From the NCBI GenBank assembly GCA_023426125.1, contig JAFABI010000032.1, positions 62,001-126,000 of the forward strand: a stretch of 64,000 nucleotides of DNA, written 5' to 3'. The DNA comes from Bacillota bacterium (GTDB lineage: Bacteria > Bacillota > Clostridia > Acetivibrionales > DTU013). This document shows positions 25,979-34,933 of this stretch, piece after piece; the first letter of the stretch is position 1, and each line of letters opens with the position of its first letter. The position numbers were made by a program, and so were the translations under genes. The notes under the pieces are model-generated. The model was given only the letters and a program-made list of their open reading frames with translations, was not told the origin of the DNA and did not search any database.

Positions 25979-26899
25979 ATGCGTGTCTGTAAAAACGGAA
26001 GCAAATCAGGGCTTAACCGCTCCGGAGGCTTCGATTACTTCAATGTGGCTATATTGTTTTCCATCACCCTGGTGGTTGTTTATCCCCTGTGGAACGTCCT
26101 CATGATTTCATTTAATCATCCGGTGGATACCCTGCAGGGAGGGATCTATTTTTTCTTTCGGAAGTTTACACTCTCCAACTATGAATACTTCTTTAAAAAC
26201 AAGGGATTTGTAAATTCCCTTATGGTTTCGGTGGGAAGAACAGTGCTTGGGGCGGCAAGCAGCGTATTGGTCACAACCATGTTTGCTTACGGTATGAGTA
26301 AAAAGTACCTTATAGGGCGTAAACTCTGGAGCGCTTTTATGATCATACCCCTCTATATAAGCGGCGGACTCATTCCACAGTTTTTAATTGTAAAGTCCAT
26401 CGGGTTCTACCACAACTTCTTCGTTTACATTATCCTAACCCTGTTCTCAACATACAACTGCATTATCCTGATGACATTCTTCAAGGGCATCCCCGTTGAA
26501 ATAGAAGAATCCGTCCGGATGGATGGCGGTAACGACATCGTCATCTTCTTTAAAATCATTTTTCCCATCTCCATGCCGGTCATTGCAACCATAGCCCTTT
26601 TCAATGCCGTCTATCAGTGGAATTCCTGGTTTGACACGGTATTGTACGGCGGACGCCAGCTTATGACGCTTCAGGCCAAGCTTGTGGAAATAATACGCGA
26701 CGCCGACGCGGCGCGCAAGCTGGAAACAGAGGGAAGTAATCTGGCCGCATCGCTGATGAACAGGTTGGGCTTCAGGCCTACGGTGGAATCTGTGAAATCC
26801 ACGGCCATGGTCATATCCGCCGTCCCTATTATGATGGTCTACCCTTTCTTGCAAAAGTACTTTGTAAAGGGCATCATGATAGGTTCTATCAAGGGCTGA
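25979..26899 (+). CDS. LplC/YtcP-type sugar ABC transporter permease
   Basis: This second permease of the transporter has 306 residues and six predicted helices. It shows the EAA loop EIEESVRMDGGNDIVIFFKIIFPISMP and the family-typical C-terminus YPFLQKYFVKGIMIGSIKG. The ATG at 25979 is chosen because the open frame upstream runs back into the 144-bp repeat; AAAGGCGG lies eight bases before it. The homologue in the second glycan locus (53117-53980) ends with almost the same residues. Confidence 0.9.
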   Translation: MRVCKNGSKSGLNRSGGFDYFNVAILFSITLVVVYPLWNVLMISFNHPVDTLQGGIYFFFRKFTLSNYEYFFKNKGFVNSLMVSVGRTVLGAASSVLVTTMFAYGMSKKYLIGRKLWSAFMIIPLYISGGLIPQFLIVKSIGFYHNFFVYIILTLFSTYNCIILMTFFKGIPVEIEESVRMDGGNDIVIFFKIIFPISMPVIATIALFNAVYQWNSWFDTVLYGGRQLMTLQAKLVEIIRDADAARKLETEGSNLAASLMNRLGFRPTVESVKSTAMVISAVPIMMVYPFLQKYFVKGIMIGSIKG

Positions 26900-26962
26900 T
26901 GCGAAACGGAGCCGCTTCCGGATAAATTTTTAAAACGCCTGAAATGGCTGCATTGCGCCAAA

Positions 26963-26996
26963 GTGGTCAGGGAATCGGGCTGCGGCTGACCGTGCC
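26963..26996 (+). other. Hairpin between permease and binding-protein genes
   Basis: GGTCAG (26965-26970) pairs with CTGACC (26986-26991), with GTG/CAC extension. There is no T-run. Such hairpins often raise binding-protein mRNA relative to the permeases by stabilising the downstream transcript. Confidence 0.3.
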
Positions 26997-27063
26997 ACAA
27001 GTTATTAAATTTCTACGCAGATACTGCGTAAGATTCAAAATATCATAAAGAGGAGGATTTGCA

Positions 27064-28794
27064 ATGAAAAACTGGATGAAAAAGGTTTTAGTCATGGTTC
27101 TCGCTTTAGCGATGCTTACCGGGACACTTACCGCTTGCGGTGCAGGAACCGCAGCACCGTCAACCCAGCAGCCGCCTGCAGAAAAAGCGACGTCAGCCGC
27201 TGGTGAAACTGCATCTCCGGAGGGTGCCGATTCGGAGCTGGAATATGCGCAGGACACATCACCCTTCGAATTCACCGTGTGGTGGCCGAGCGTATGGGCA
27301 TGGGCCAAGCCTGCCGTAGAAGCCGGTTGGGATGATAGTCCCGTATACAAAAAAATTACTGAAAAGACAGGCGGCAAGATGATTATCGACATGCCTGCAG
27401 GTAAGGAAGAGGAGCTTATCGGGCCATTGATCGCTTCCGGCGACTTGCCCGATGTCATGGTGTTCGGTGCGTTCAACAACCCCTATGTCCCGCAGATGAA
27501 AGACGCCGGCCAAATCGTGGCCTTGGGTGATCTTATCGATAAGTATGCACCAAAAATGTGGAGCCTTATCCCCAAATCCCAGCTGCAATTTCATGCAGAT
27601 AAAGACGGGAAGTTATGGAAATACGTAGGATTTGAGTATGATACCCGGTGTTTTGAAGCTTTTGACGAATTGAAGGTGCCCCGTACCCATGGTTACAATA
27701 TTATGTTTGCGCGCAAAGACATCCTGGCTGCCTATGGAAAGCAGGATATCACCGACCTGGATGACTTCACCGGCTTCCTGAAATTCTGCAAGGAAAAGTA
27801 CCCTGAGGTTGATCCCCTCAAGCTTCCGGCAGACGATCCCCGTACGGAGCTGTTCACCCACTTCAAGTCAACTTTCGGATGCCACTTGTCAAACACCTCC
27901 CCGCAGCAGGATGGCACCTTAAAGTTTTACTGGTACGACCCGGCCTATGTTGAATACCTTCAATGGCTCAACGGTCTTTTCCAGCAAGGCTTGATAACCA
28001 CCAACATGCTCACCGAGGGCGTTCAGCAGAAGGATGAGAAAATGTATGGCGCCAAGTATGGAGCGATCATGTCCGCTACCTACAATGCATACAACACACT
28101 GAACGAGACCATAAAGACCAACCTGGGAAATGATGATAAAGGCTATACTGCCATAGGGCCTATCCAGAAGGCCGGAGTCAAATGGGAGGCAGCGGCTCTC
28201 AGGAGCAAGGGCGGCCAGGCTACAGTCATAACCACCAACGCCAAGCAGCCGGATCGCATCATAAAGTTCTTTGAATATTTACTGACGGATGAAGGGCAAA
28301 TGGTTACAAACGCGGGTGTTGAAGGTGATATGTGGAATACGGTGGATGGCAAATGGATACCGGACCCTGATGCTGCAGTTCTTGCCGCAAAAGACCTGCA
28401 GAGTTATGTATCCAGGTACAAGGTAAACGGCCCCTGGTCTCCGTGGGTAAAGACTTATTTCTGGGAGCGTTATCTGGGAGCCGTACTTACTCCTGAGGGA
28501 CTGGCCAAAGACGAAAACATAAAAAGGCTGAATGTCGTCAGAGACATCTGGGAAGAGGGCTTCGCCGACATCGAAGGGGCTGTTGATCCCGGCAGCGATC
28601 TTGACGTACTCCGCACCAAGATCAACAATCTATGCAAGGAATCCGGCATGAAGATGATTGCGGCCAAAGACGCAGCTGAATTCGACAAGATCTATAATGA
28701 CTGTAAGACTCAGATTGAAAAGCTTGGCGTTGACAAGATCGAAGCTGTCTACACCGCAGAGCACAAGGCCCAGCTGAAAGCTCTTGGCAAATAG
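27064..28794 (+). CDS. LplA-type sugar-binding lipoprotein
   Basis: This 576-residue extracellular solute-binding protein has a signal peptide with lipobox LTAC (Cys25), a Thr/Pro/Glu linker and a large two-lobed body. It includes FTVWWPSVWAWAKP and the motif YNIMFARKDIL found in Lpl/YtcQ-type receptors, which bind oligosaccharides. RBS AGGAGG lies eight bases before the ATG. It closes the HK-RR-permease-permease-receptor unit. A 113-bp repeat starts at the base after its TAG, and a terminator follows. Confidence 0.92.
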   Translation: MKNWMKKVLVMVLALAMLTGTLTACGAGTAAPSTQQPPAEKATSAAGETASPEGADSELEYAQDTSPFEFTVWWPSVWAWAKPAVEAGWDDSPVYKKITEKTGGKMIIDMPAGKEEELIGPLIASGDLPDVMVFGAFNNPYVPQMKDAGQIVALGDLIDKYAPKMWSLIPKSQLQFHADKDGKLWKYVGFEYDTRCFEAFDELKVPRTHGYNIMFARKDILAAYGKQDITDLDDFTGFLKFCKEKYPEVDPLKLPADDPRTELFTHFKSTFGCHLSNTSPQQDGTLKFYWYDPAYVEYLQWLNGLFQQGLITTNMLTEGVQQKDEKMYGAKYGAIMSATYNAYNTLNETIKTNLGNDDKGYTAIGPIQKAGVKWEAAALRSKGGQATVITTNAKQPDRIIKFFEYLLTDEGQMVTNAGVEGDMWNTVDGKWIPDPDAAVLAAKDLQSYVSRYKVNGPWSPWVKTYFWERYLGAVLTPEGLAKDENIKRLNVVRDIWEEGFADIEGAVDPGSDLDVLRTKINNLCKESGMKMIAAKDAAEFDKIYNDCKTQIEKLGVDKIEAVYTAEHKAQLKALGK

Positions 28795-28907
28795 TACTAC
28801 AGCGAAAAAAACATTAATTTATCGGCATTTATGCGCCTTGAAGAAATATCGCGAACGCTTCAACGCGCTATTTCTTCAAGGATAAAATAAAACTTTTCGC
28901 TGTAGTA
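28795..28907. repeat. 113-bp inverted-repeat element (MITE-like), copy 2
   Basis: It has the same TACTACAGCGA/TCGCTGTAGTA ends and the same length as copy 1 (17416-17528). The internal stem reads CCTTGAAGAAATA with its complement. It starts exactly after the stop codon of the binding-protein gene and precedes that operon's terminator. Confidence 0.87.
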
Positions 28908-28941
28908 ATCGGCACGAAGGGATAAATAGCGGATTGACAGG

Positions 28942-28986
28942 GCACACCTCCTGGTAAACGGTATGGTTTGCCAGGGGTGTGCTTTT
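28942..28986 (+). terminator. Intrinsic terminator of the first sugar transporter operon
   Basis: GCACACC, CCTGG and AAAC (28942-28959) pair with GTTT, CCAGG and GGTGTGC (28966-28982), followed by TTTT. Some read-through into the glycosidase gene 25 bases downstream is possible. Confidence 0.85.
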
Positions 28987-29011
28987 AATCAAATTATAAA
29001 GAGGTGTAACG

Positions 29012-31669
29012 ATGAAAAAACAAGTTGCGATTATTTGGTCCGATGGCTGTCCGCAAGGAGAAATCACAATAAGAAACGGAACATTATCCAGGCTTGATGC
29101 AGGCCCGGGGACAGGAAAAACCGCCGGTGCTTCCTTTCGCTTTCAGTCAAACGGGGAATGCAGGCTAAGTCTGGAGGCCGACAATGCCGCTCTGGAGGCG
29201 GGCGCATCTGCAACAATCCTTCACGTTTGTGCAACAACCGGTTCTTTCAGCTTTTTCTTAAGGGACGTCTGCTCAGGTTATCCGGTATATATTCCCGAAT
29301 ACAAAGTGATCGTCACCGAAGCCTGCGATCCCCGTTCCTATTGGGAAATCAGCAGCGAGCTTGAAAACAGGGCGGCACTTTCAAGACTTGAAGCCATCGG
29401 AAACGAACCTGAGGAATCCTTTGAAAAGGCTGCCGCAAGCACCAGAGATATGCAGTGCCCTACATGGCTGGGTGTGAGCCGTGATATAAGGATCTTTGAA
29501 GCCGGTTTCCGGTATATAAGCTACAATGGTCCCGGCAGAGAGGTATGGGACTGGATAAAACCGAAATACCACGGCATGGATGTAACCTTGCCCGAACTTG
29601 GCGGAGCTTCCGTAAAGTATGATTATTTCGCCGGCAGGGGGCTTGGATGCGTTCAGGGACTTGAACGCTGGATTGAGGAAGGGAATCTTCCTATAGTAAA
29701 TACACGCCATATGGACGACGATGTATGCTATATTTCAAAAATGTTTGTGACAAATGAAAAAAGTGCTCTGACCATGGAAAACATCCATGGGACTGATATT
29801 CTCGTGGCAGACCAGTATTCCTATGGGAGTATGCTGACGGAAGAGCAAAGCAGAAAGAAGGATTCCCTGCTTCAAAGCGAGCTGGAAAGAGATGAGGAAA
29901 CCGTTATTTATCTTCGCATTGAGGCCATAAATATGGCAAAAGCCCCAAGATATAGCTGGATGCGCATACCTCAGCCCAACGTACATGCCTTGCCGGACAT
30001 GTCAACCATCAAACCTGCTTATGATGGAACTACAGGGTATGGCTCCTATAAAGAGGACAGAGTGTTCCTTATTGCCGCCTTGAATGGAAAGCCTGTACCG
30101 CAAATGGAGATGGCAGTGCTTTTAAAACCGGGGGAAAAGGCAGAATATATTTTCAAGATTCCACACCGGCCCATATCGCTGCCGAGAGCGGAAGCACTGG
30201 CGGCAACAGATTATCAGCAGCGTCTTGAGGAATGTATCCGCTTTTGGAAGGATAAACTTGCGGATGCCGCACAAATCAGCCTTCCTGAGAAACGTATCAA
30301 TGAGATGCTGAAGGCGGGAATCCTCCATTTTGACCTGGTTTGTTACGGAAATGAACCGGAAGGTGCGGTAGCTCCTGTTGTCGGTGTCTATTCGCCCATT
30401 GGCTCCGAAAGCTCCCCTATTATCCAGTACCTTGAGTCGGTGGGTAAAAATGATCTTGCACGCCGTGCGATCATGTACTTTATCGATAAGCAGCACGAGG
30501 ATGGCTTCATGCAGAACTTTGGCGGATATATGCTGGAAACGGGAGCTGTGCTTTGGAATATCGGAGAGCACTACAGGTACACCCGCGATATTGAATGGAT
30601 AAAGAGTATTAAGGGAAATATCCTGAAGGCTTGTGAATATCTCAATCGCTGGAGGGAACGCAACAAGAGGGAAGACCTTCGGGGAAAAGGGTACGGAATG
30701 ATTGAAGGCAAGGTGGCAGATCCTGAAGATCCATACCATTCATACATGTTAAACGGATTTGCGTATCTGGGAATGTCACGTTCCGCCGAGGTGCTTGCAG
30801 ACATTGACCCCATTGAATCAGCGCGCATTGCCGCTCAAGCAGGTGAATTCAAAGGGGATATCCTTGCTTCCCTGAAAAAGAATATTGCACAATGCCCGGT
30901 GGTTCCCCTTGGAAACGGCCGCTGGTGCCCTTCGGCGCCGCCGTGGGTCGAAAGCTGCGGTCCGGTGTCGCTGTATACCGATCCGGGCATGTGGTTTACC
31001 CACGCTACCGCAACTGCCCGGGATGCGATTTGTGGCACAATGTACCTGCTGCTGCAGGAGGTGGTCAGACCGGATGAATTATACGGCGATTTCATCATGC
31101 GAAGCTTTTCCGAGTTGTTTTACCTGCGGAATGTGGCATTCAGCCAGCCCTATTACAGCCCTCATCCGTATGCCCATTTGAAGCGCGGAGAAGTCAAGGC
31201 CTTCCTCAAGGAATATTATACCAATGTATCGAGTCTTGCAGACAGAGAGACGTATACCTTCTGGGAACACTACCATCATGCAAGCCCGCACAAGACCCAT
31301 GAAGAGGGATGGTTCCTCATGAGAAGCAGATGGATGCTGTACATGGAAGATGGAGACACGCTTGACTTGCTGCCCGGCATCCCGCGGGTATGGCTTGAAA
31401 ATGGAAAGCAGATCATTGTCCGGGGAATGATGACCTATTTCGGCCCCCTCCATCTGAAGGTCAAGGCGGATGTAAGTATAGGCAGAATCAGCGTTTCTGT
31501 GAAAATTGATGCACCTTTATCCAGGCTGCCGAAAAAACTTAAGATTCGTCTGCCTCACCCGAATATGCTAAAGGCATCCGGAACCAGTGCCGGAGAGTAT
31601 TGTCCACGCTCGGAAACAGTTACTATAGACAATTTCAACGGTTCAATTGATTTTGATGTAAGGTATTAA
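29012..31669 (+). CDS. Six-hairpin (alpha/alpha toroid) glycosidase, family not assigned
   Basis: This 885-residue cytoplasmic protein has no signal peptide. The N-terminal half is beta-rich. The C-terminal half (about 430-800) is a six-hairpin catalytic barrel with conserved acidic and aromatic clusters: DKQHEDGFMQNFGGYMLETGAV, GMWFTHATATARDA and WEHYHHASPHKTHEEGW. A beta cap closes it (LLPGIPRVWLENGKQIIVRG, typical of GH78/GH95-like enzymes). It probably hydrolyses an oligosaccharide imported by the preceding transporter. I cannot assign a family or the catalytic residues with certainty. RBS AGAGGTG precedes the ATG at 29012. Confidence 0.7.
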   Translation: MKKQVAIIWSDGCPQGEITIRNGTLSRLDAGPGTGKTAGASFRFQSNGECRLSLEADNAALEAGASATILHVCATTGSFSFFLRDVCSGYPVYIPEYKVIVTEACDPRSYWEISSELENRAALSRLEAIGNEPEESFEKAAASTRDMQCPTWLGVSRDIRIFEAGFRYISYNGPGREVWDWIKPKYHGMDVTLPELGGASVKYDYFAGRGLGCVQGLERWIEEGNLPIVNTRHMDDDVCYISKMFVTNEKSALTMENIHGTDILVADQYSYGSMLTEEQSRKKDSLLQSELERDEETVIYLRIEAINMAKAPRYSWMRIPQPNVHALPDMSTIKPAYDGTTGYGSYKEDRVFLIAALNGKPVPQMEMAVLLKPGEKAEYIFKIPHRPISLPRAEALAATDYQQRLEECIRFWKDKLADAAQISLPEKRINEMLKAGILHFDLVCYGNEPEGAVAPVVGVYSPIGSESSPIIQYLESVGKNDLARRAIMYFIDKQHEDGFMQNFGGYMLETGAVLWNIGEHYRYTRDIEWIKSIKGNILKACEYLNRWRERNKREDLRGKGYGMIEGKVADPEDPYHSYMLNGFAYLGMSRSAEVLADIDPIESARIAAQAGEFKGDILASLKKNIAQCPVVPLGNGRWCPSAPPWVESCGPVSLYTDPGMWFTHATATARDAICGTMYLLLQEVVRPDELYGDFIMRSFSELFYLRNVAFSQPYYSPHPYAHLKRGEVKAFLKEYYTNVSSLADRETYTFWEHYHHASPHKTHEEGWFLMRSRWMLYMEDGDTLDLLPGIPRVWLENGKQIIVRGMMTYFGPLHLKVKADVSIGRISVSVKIDAPLSRLPKKLKIRLPHPNMLKASGTSAGEYCPRSETVTIDNFNGSIDFDVRY

Positions 31670-31827
31670 ACCTGTAACTGCAGCCTTTAGCCGAATCATG
31701 TATTGTACGGAAATTTTGAGGATGTGAAGGGTATAAATATGCGATCTTCAATTCGTAATATGAGATTTATTTGTCATAGGTATGAAAAAGCCTGATGTAT
31801 GGATAACCATAGCCGGAAGGCATTAAA

Positions 31828-31904
31828 TGTAGGGGCGGCCATTGGCCGTCCGGTAGCTGTTTGACGTAGATTGCATTTGCGGATGCGCAATGCGCGCCCC
31901 TACA
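31828..31904. repeat. Large intergenic palindrome (REP-like)
   Basis: TGTAGGGGCG (31828-31837) pairs with CGCCCCTACA (31895-31904), with inner GGCCATTGGCC and TGCGCAATGCGC palindromes. A related right half occurs at about 54973-54996. It lies just upstream of the SGNH hydrolase ribosome site and could affect its expression. Confidence 0.65.
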
Positions 31905-31928
31905 CTTACCGACAGGAGGTGGAAAAAT

Positions 31929-32948
31929 ATGTCGGCCAATAAAACGATTGTGCTGGTTGGGGACTCTCATACCTGGGGACAGGGCGCAGAAGATGCGTTT
32001 GTATTTTATCCTCCTGTTCAAGCAGGTGATCTCAGGCCTTTACCGTTTCATGTCCCCTGCTATGCCAACCTTTTAAGAAAACGCATGAATGAACTTTCGG
32101 GCTCTGCGTGTCATGAAGCTTCTGCTTTGCAAGGTGGAATCCTAAAGGTTGAAGGAAGAATAAGGCTGGAGCCATGTTTTTGCCTTGAAAGAGGCCATAT
32201 CCGGCTGGAAGCGGCGGGAAACCTCCTGCGGCTGTTTTTTCAATACGGGCCGGACGGTGCCGAAGGTAAAATCAGTATTGACGGTGAACAGGCCGGAGTC
32301 ATCAACACCTATGATTGGCATAACGGGATAAACAATTATAAAATTTGGACCTATGACAAGCTGGAGGATAAATTGCATGACATTCGAATATTTCTGGAAG
32401 AGCCAACCGGGAATAATCCTGGGAATGCAGCAGAGGGCTGCCTGAAATTTCACAGGCTGGAATCGTACTCGGGACCGTGCCGCGTAATCAACTCGGGAAT
32501 AGGGAGCTGTGACAGCGGAAAGTACCTTGAAAAATACTGGGAATCCTATGTTTTGCAGTATAAGCCGGATATTGTTGTTGTTGAAGCATTTAGTATCAAT
32601 GACTGGCTCCAGGCAATAACCCTGAAGAAATATCGTGAGAACCTGGAGATGCTATTCAAAAGTATCCGGGATCATGGCGCCAGGCCCTTGCTGCTGACTG
32701 TCTCCCCCATTCTGGGGACTCAGGTAAACCGGGCAGGAATCGGTTTTGATGAATATATCCATGCAAGCCGGCAAGCCGCAGCAGGAATGAAGGTACAGAT
32801 TGCCGATGCCAACAGGGCTATGAAAGAAATCATTGAGAAGGACAAAAATGAAGAAAGTTTGTTTTCGGACGCATGGCATGTCAACAAAGCCGGCAACAGT
32901 ATATATTATGAATGTATTGCCCGAGAATTGGCGCTTATAACGACCTAA
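31929..32948 (+). CDS. SGNH/GDSL-family hydrolase
   Basis: This 339-residue cytoplasmic esterase-like protein shows all the SGNH landmarks: nucleophile Ser13 in VGDSHTWG, Gly block INSGIGSCDSGKY, Asn block EAFSINDW, and the closing Asp-x-x-His in DAWHVNKAG. An inserted jelly-roll-like region (about 70-160, GYDWHNGINNYKIW-type) recalls carbohydrate-esterase relatives. It probably removes acyl groups from a sugar. The ATG at 31929 is preceded by CAGGAGGT nine bases upstream. It lies between a glycosidase and a deacetylase in the same direction, supporting a role in trimming imported glycans. Confidence 0.85.
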   Translation: MSANKTIVLVGDSHTWGQGAEDAFVFYPPVQAGDLRPLPFHVPCYANLLRKRMNELSGSACHEASALQGGILKVEGRIRLEPCFCLERGHIRLEAAGNLLRLFFQYGPDGAEGKISIDGEQAGVINTYDWHNGINNYKIWTYDKLEDKLHDIRIFLEEPTGNNPGNAAEGCLKFHRLESYSGPCRVINSGIGSCDSGKYLEKYWESYVLQYKPDIVVVEAFSINDWLQAITLKKYRENLEMLFKSIRDHGARPLLLTVSPILGTQVNRAGIGFDEYIHASRQAAAGMKVQIADANRAMKEIIEKDKNEESLFSDAWHVNKAGNSIYYECIARELALITT

Positions 32949-33008
32949 TTCAAAGGAAATTTGTCGGTTGTAGACAAATTTCCTTACATCAGCGGAGTTT
33001 CAACGAGA

Positions 33009-33092
33009 CTGGTCGCAAGCTAAAGCTTGCTGCTCGTCCATGCAACCCGGGCTGGTCGCAAATGCCTTGCATTTGCTGCTCGCCTATGCATC
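33009..33092. repeat. Two tandem half-units related to the core of the 144-bp element
   Basis: CTGGTCGCAAGC...GCTTGCTGCTCGTCCATGCAACC is followed by CTGGTCGCAAATGC...GCATTTGCTGCTCGCCTATGCATCC. Both match the centre of the 144-bp repeat (GGTC...GCTGCTCGCCTATGCAACC) but lack its ends. It is a decayed or composite relative. Confidence 0.7.
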
Positions 33093-33133
33093 CCAGGCGG
33101 GAGATATGCTCACCGCCTGAAAACCAATTTGGT

Positions 33134-33180
33134 ACCGCCACCTTGTAGCGGTGGGGGACATTTTGGTCGCCTCGTTATAT
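33134..33180. repeat. Short repeat with GTCGCCTCGTTATA end, copy 1
   Basis: CCGCCACCTTGTAGCGGTGG forms a small hairpin and is followed by GTCGCCTCGTTATA. A second copy with compensating changes in the stem is at 36742-36783. Both lie a short distance upstream of a gene start region. Confidence 0.6.
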
Positions 33181-33228
33181 AAATATGAACAGCAGCAGTA
33201 AAGTACACGTCAAAGGAGTGAAATAATT

Positions 33229-33933
33229 ATGAATATACTTGCAATCGGAGCACACCCGGATGATCTGGAGATGGGGTGCGGAGGCACCCTTGCCAAATGC
33301 GCCGGCAGAGGTGACAAGGTAACAATGTGCCATGTTTCAACAGGAAATGTGGGACACATGATCATCATGCCGGACGAACTGGTGAAAATAAGGGCTGAAG
33401 AAGCACGAAAGGCAGGGAGTATTATCGGTGCAGAGGTGGTTGGTCTCGGCGAAAGCGACCTGTTCGTCAGATCGGATAATATGGCTGCCAGAGATAAGAT
33501 AATCGACCTGATCCGCCAGGCAAAGCCGGATCTCATCATTACCCACTCCCCCCATGATTATATGGATGACCATGAGGAAACCAGCAAGCTTGTATATGGA
33601 GCTACAATGGCTGCCACCGTGGCGCGTCACCAGACCAAACACGAATTTTACGGGAAACTGACGCCTTTATATTATATGGAACCTGTTTGCGGAGTTAATT
33701 CATTGCCTGTGGAATATGTAGATATTACAGATTTCATGGATACTAAAATGAAAATGATGGATTGTCATGAGAGTCAGGTTAAATGGCTGAAGGACCATGA
33801 CAACATGGACTTTTTGGATATGGCCAGGACAATGTCAAGATTCAGAGGCTATCAGTGTGATACCGGATGCGCAGAAGGGTTTACATACTGCAGCACCTAC
33901 CACAAGCTAAGCACAAGAAGGCTCCTTCCCTGA
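33229..33933 (+). CDS. PIG-L (LmbE-like) zinc-dependent deacetylase
   Basis: This 234-residue enzyme begins ILAIGAHPDDLEMGCGGTL, the metal-binding His-Pro-Asp-Asp motif (His9, Asp11, Asp12). SPHDYMDDHEETSKL supplies the third metal ligand. The family removes acetyl groups from N-acetylglucosamine-containing molecules. The length fits the family (220-250). RBS AAAGGAG lies nine bases before the ATG. Its place after the glycosidase and SGNH hydrolase suggests N-acetyl sugar catabolism. Confidence 0.9.
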   Translation: MNILAIGAHPDDLEMGCGGTLAKCAGRGDKVTMCHVSTGNVGHMIIMPDELVKIRAEEARKAGSIIGAEVVGLGESDLFVRSDNMAARDKIIDLIRQAKPDLIITHSPHDYMDDHEETSKLVYGATMAATVARHQTKHEFYGKLTPLYYMEPVCGVNSLPVEYVDITDFMDTKMKMMDCHESQVKWLKDHDNMDFLDMARTMSRFRGYQCDTGCAEGFTYCSTYHKLSTRRLLP

Positions 33934-34025
33934 GAACTGCAGCAAGCGATATCAGAAAGTAATGTCAGGCAGGGCCTGGTCAGGTTTCTTACCCCTGAAT
34001 CGTCACAGGCCCATTGCAATTTTAC

Positions 34026-34054
34026 TTGCAATCATAGTTAGCAAGTGCTAATAT
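34026..34054 (+). promoter_or_regulatory. Promoter with embedded TTAGC-N4-GCTAA operator (DtxR gene)
   Basis: TTGCAA (34026-34031) and TAATAT (34049-34054) are 17 bases apart. The operator TTAGCAAGTGCTAA (34038-34051) fills the spacer and overlaps the -10 element, so bound repressor would exclude RNA polymerase. This points to autoregulation of the DtxR gene starting 45 bases downstream. Confidence 0.7.
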
Positions 34055-34098
34055 ATTCAATAACAATTCATATCGGTTTCAAGAGGGAGGGTGAACGA

Positions 34099-34464
34099 AT
34101 GAAGCTGCAAGAATCCGGTGAGAATTACCTGGAAATGATTTTGATCCTGAAAAACAAGGCAGGCTACGTACGGTCGATTGATGTCGCCCATGCCCTGTCC
34201 TTTTCAAAGCCCAGCGTATCCCGTGCCATGTCCATTCTGAAAAAGGCCGGACACATAACCATGGACAGCGAAGGTAAAATTGAGCTGACGGAAACCGGAC
34301 ATAAGATCGCAGAACAGGTTTACAACCGTCATCGCATTCTGACCGGCTGGCTGATCGCACTGGGTGTCAGCGAAGAAACAGCGTCGGCGGATGCCTGCCG
34401 CCTGGAGCATGTCATCAGCCAGGAAACCTTTGATAAAATCATGGAACACATCAACGCAAATTAA
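34099..34464 (+). CDS. DtxR/IdeR-type metal-dependent repressor (short form)
   Basis: This 121-residue winged-helix protein starts with ESGENYLEMILIL. The recognition region is SIDVAHALSFSKPSVSRAMSIL, and DACRLEHVIS gives the Cys-x-x-Glu-His site of iron-type members, where MntR has Glu. A Glu in YLE provides the MntR-like N-terminal ligand, so metal choice (Fe or Mn) is not settled. GGAGGG lies seven bases before the ATG at 34099. Its promoter carries the same operator as feoA and feoB, making it the best candidate for the feo repressor. Confidence 0.88.
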   Translation: MKLQESGENYLEMILILKNKAGYVRSIDVAHALSFSKPSVSRAMSILKKAGHITMDSEGKIELTETGHKIAEQVYNRHRILTGWLIALGVSEETASADACRLEHVISQETFDKIMEHINAN

Positions 34465-34538
34465 AAAACAAGTGAATAATGTTGATTCCGGAGACAGCAC
34501 CGGGCAGGTAAAATAAAACAAGAAGACCGTATTGGCAA

Positions 34539-34655
34539 TTACAGCTTCAAATGCACCAGATACTGCATTTTCAAAGCATCCGACATAAAAGCGGTAATTT
34601 TGGTTTTTATATCGTACTTGCCCTTTAATTTTCTGAAAAATACAGACTCCTCCAT
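34539..34655 (-). other. Possible protein remnant (38 codons)
   Basis: An open frame on the minus strand starts with MEESVFFRKLKGKYDIKTK and ends QYLVHLKL. It reads like the C-terminal part of a globular protein but has no ribosome site. It lies downstream of the methyltransferase fragment on the same strand and may be debris of the same decayed region. Otherwise 34465-35050 holds only AT-rich sequence. Confidence 0.2.
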
Positions 34656-34756
34656 TATCTTTATTCTTTTATCCCCATGCTTTCAGTTCTTTTGCACTTT
34701 TAATACCCTATTTTAAAAATGAGTTTTCTTTAAGCCCGCTGCTTTTTATTACCATT

Positions 34757-34933
34757 TTATTTTCCTTTTTTAAGCCTGCCAGAGTCCATAATACTTAAAG
34801 CCTTAAAGGCATAGCCCGCCAGGAACTCGCTAATACAGCCTTTCTCGATTCCGAAGCGGAAGCTTTCACCCCTTTTCAGAACAGACTGGTATAGTTCCTT
34901 TTCACCATCAACAATGAACAATACGGTGCTCCA
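34757..34933 (-). pseudogene. 3' fragment of an LCMT/PPM1-type methyltransferase gene
   Basis: The minus-strand frame reads STVLFIVDGEKELYQS, then GESFRFGIEKGCISEFLAGY and AFKALSIMDSGRLKKGK before TAA. This resembles the C-terminal part of leucine-carboxyl-methyltransferase-like SAM enzymes (GE.FRFGI...I.EFL...GF). The sequence upstream (34934-34990) becomes poly-A/T and no start or N-terminal domain is present. It is probably a remnant of a deleted gene. Confidence 0.4.
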
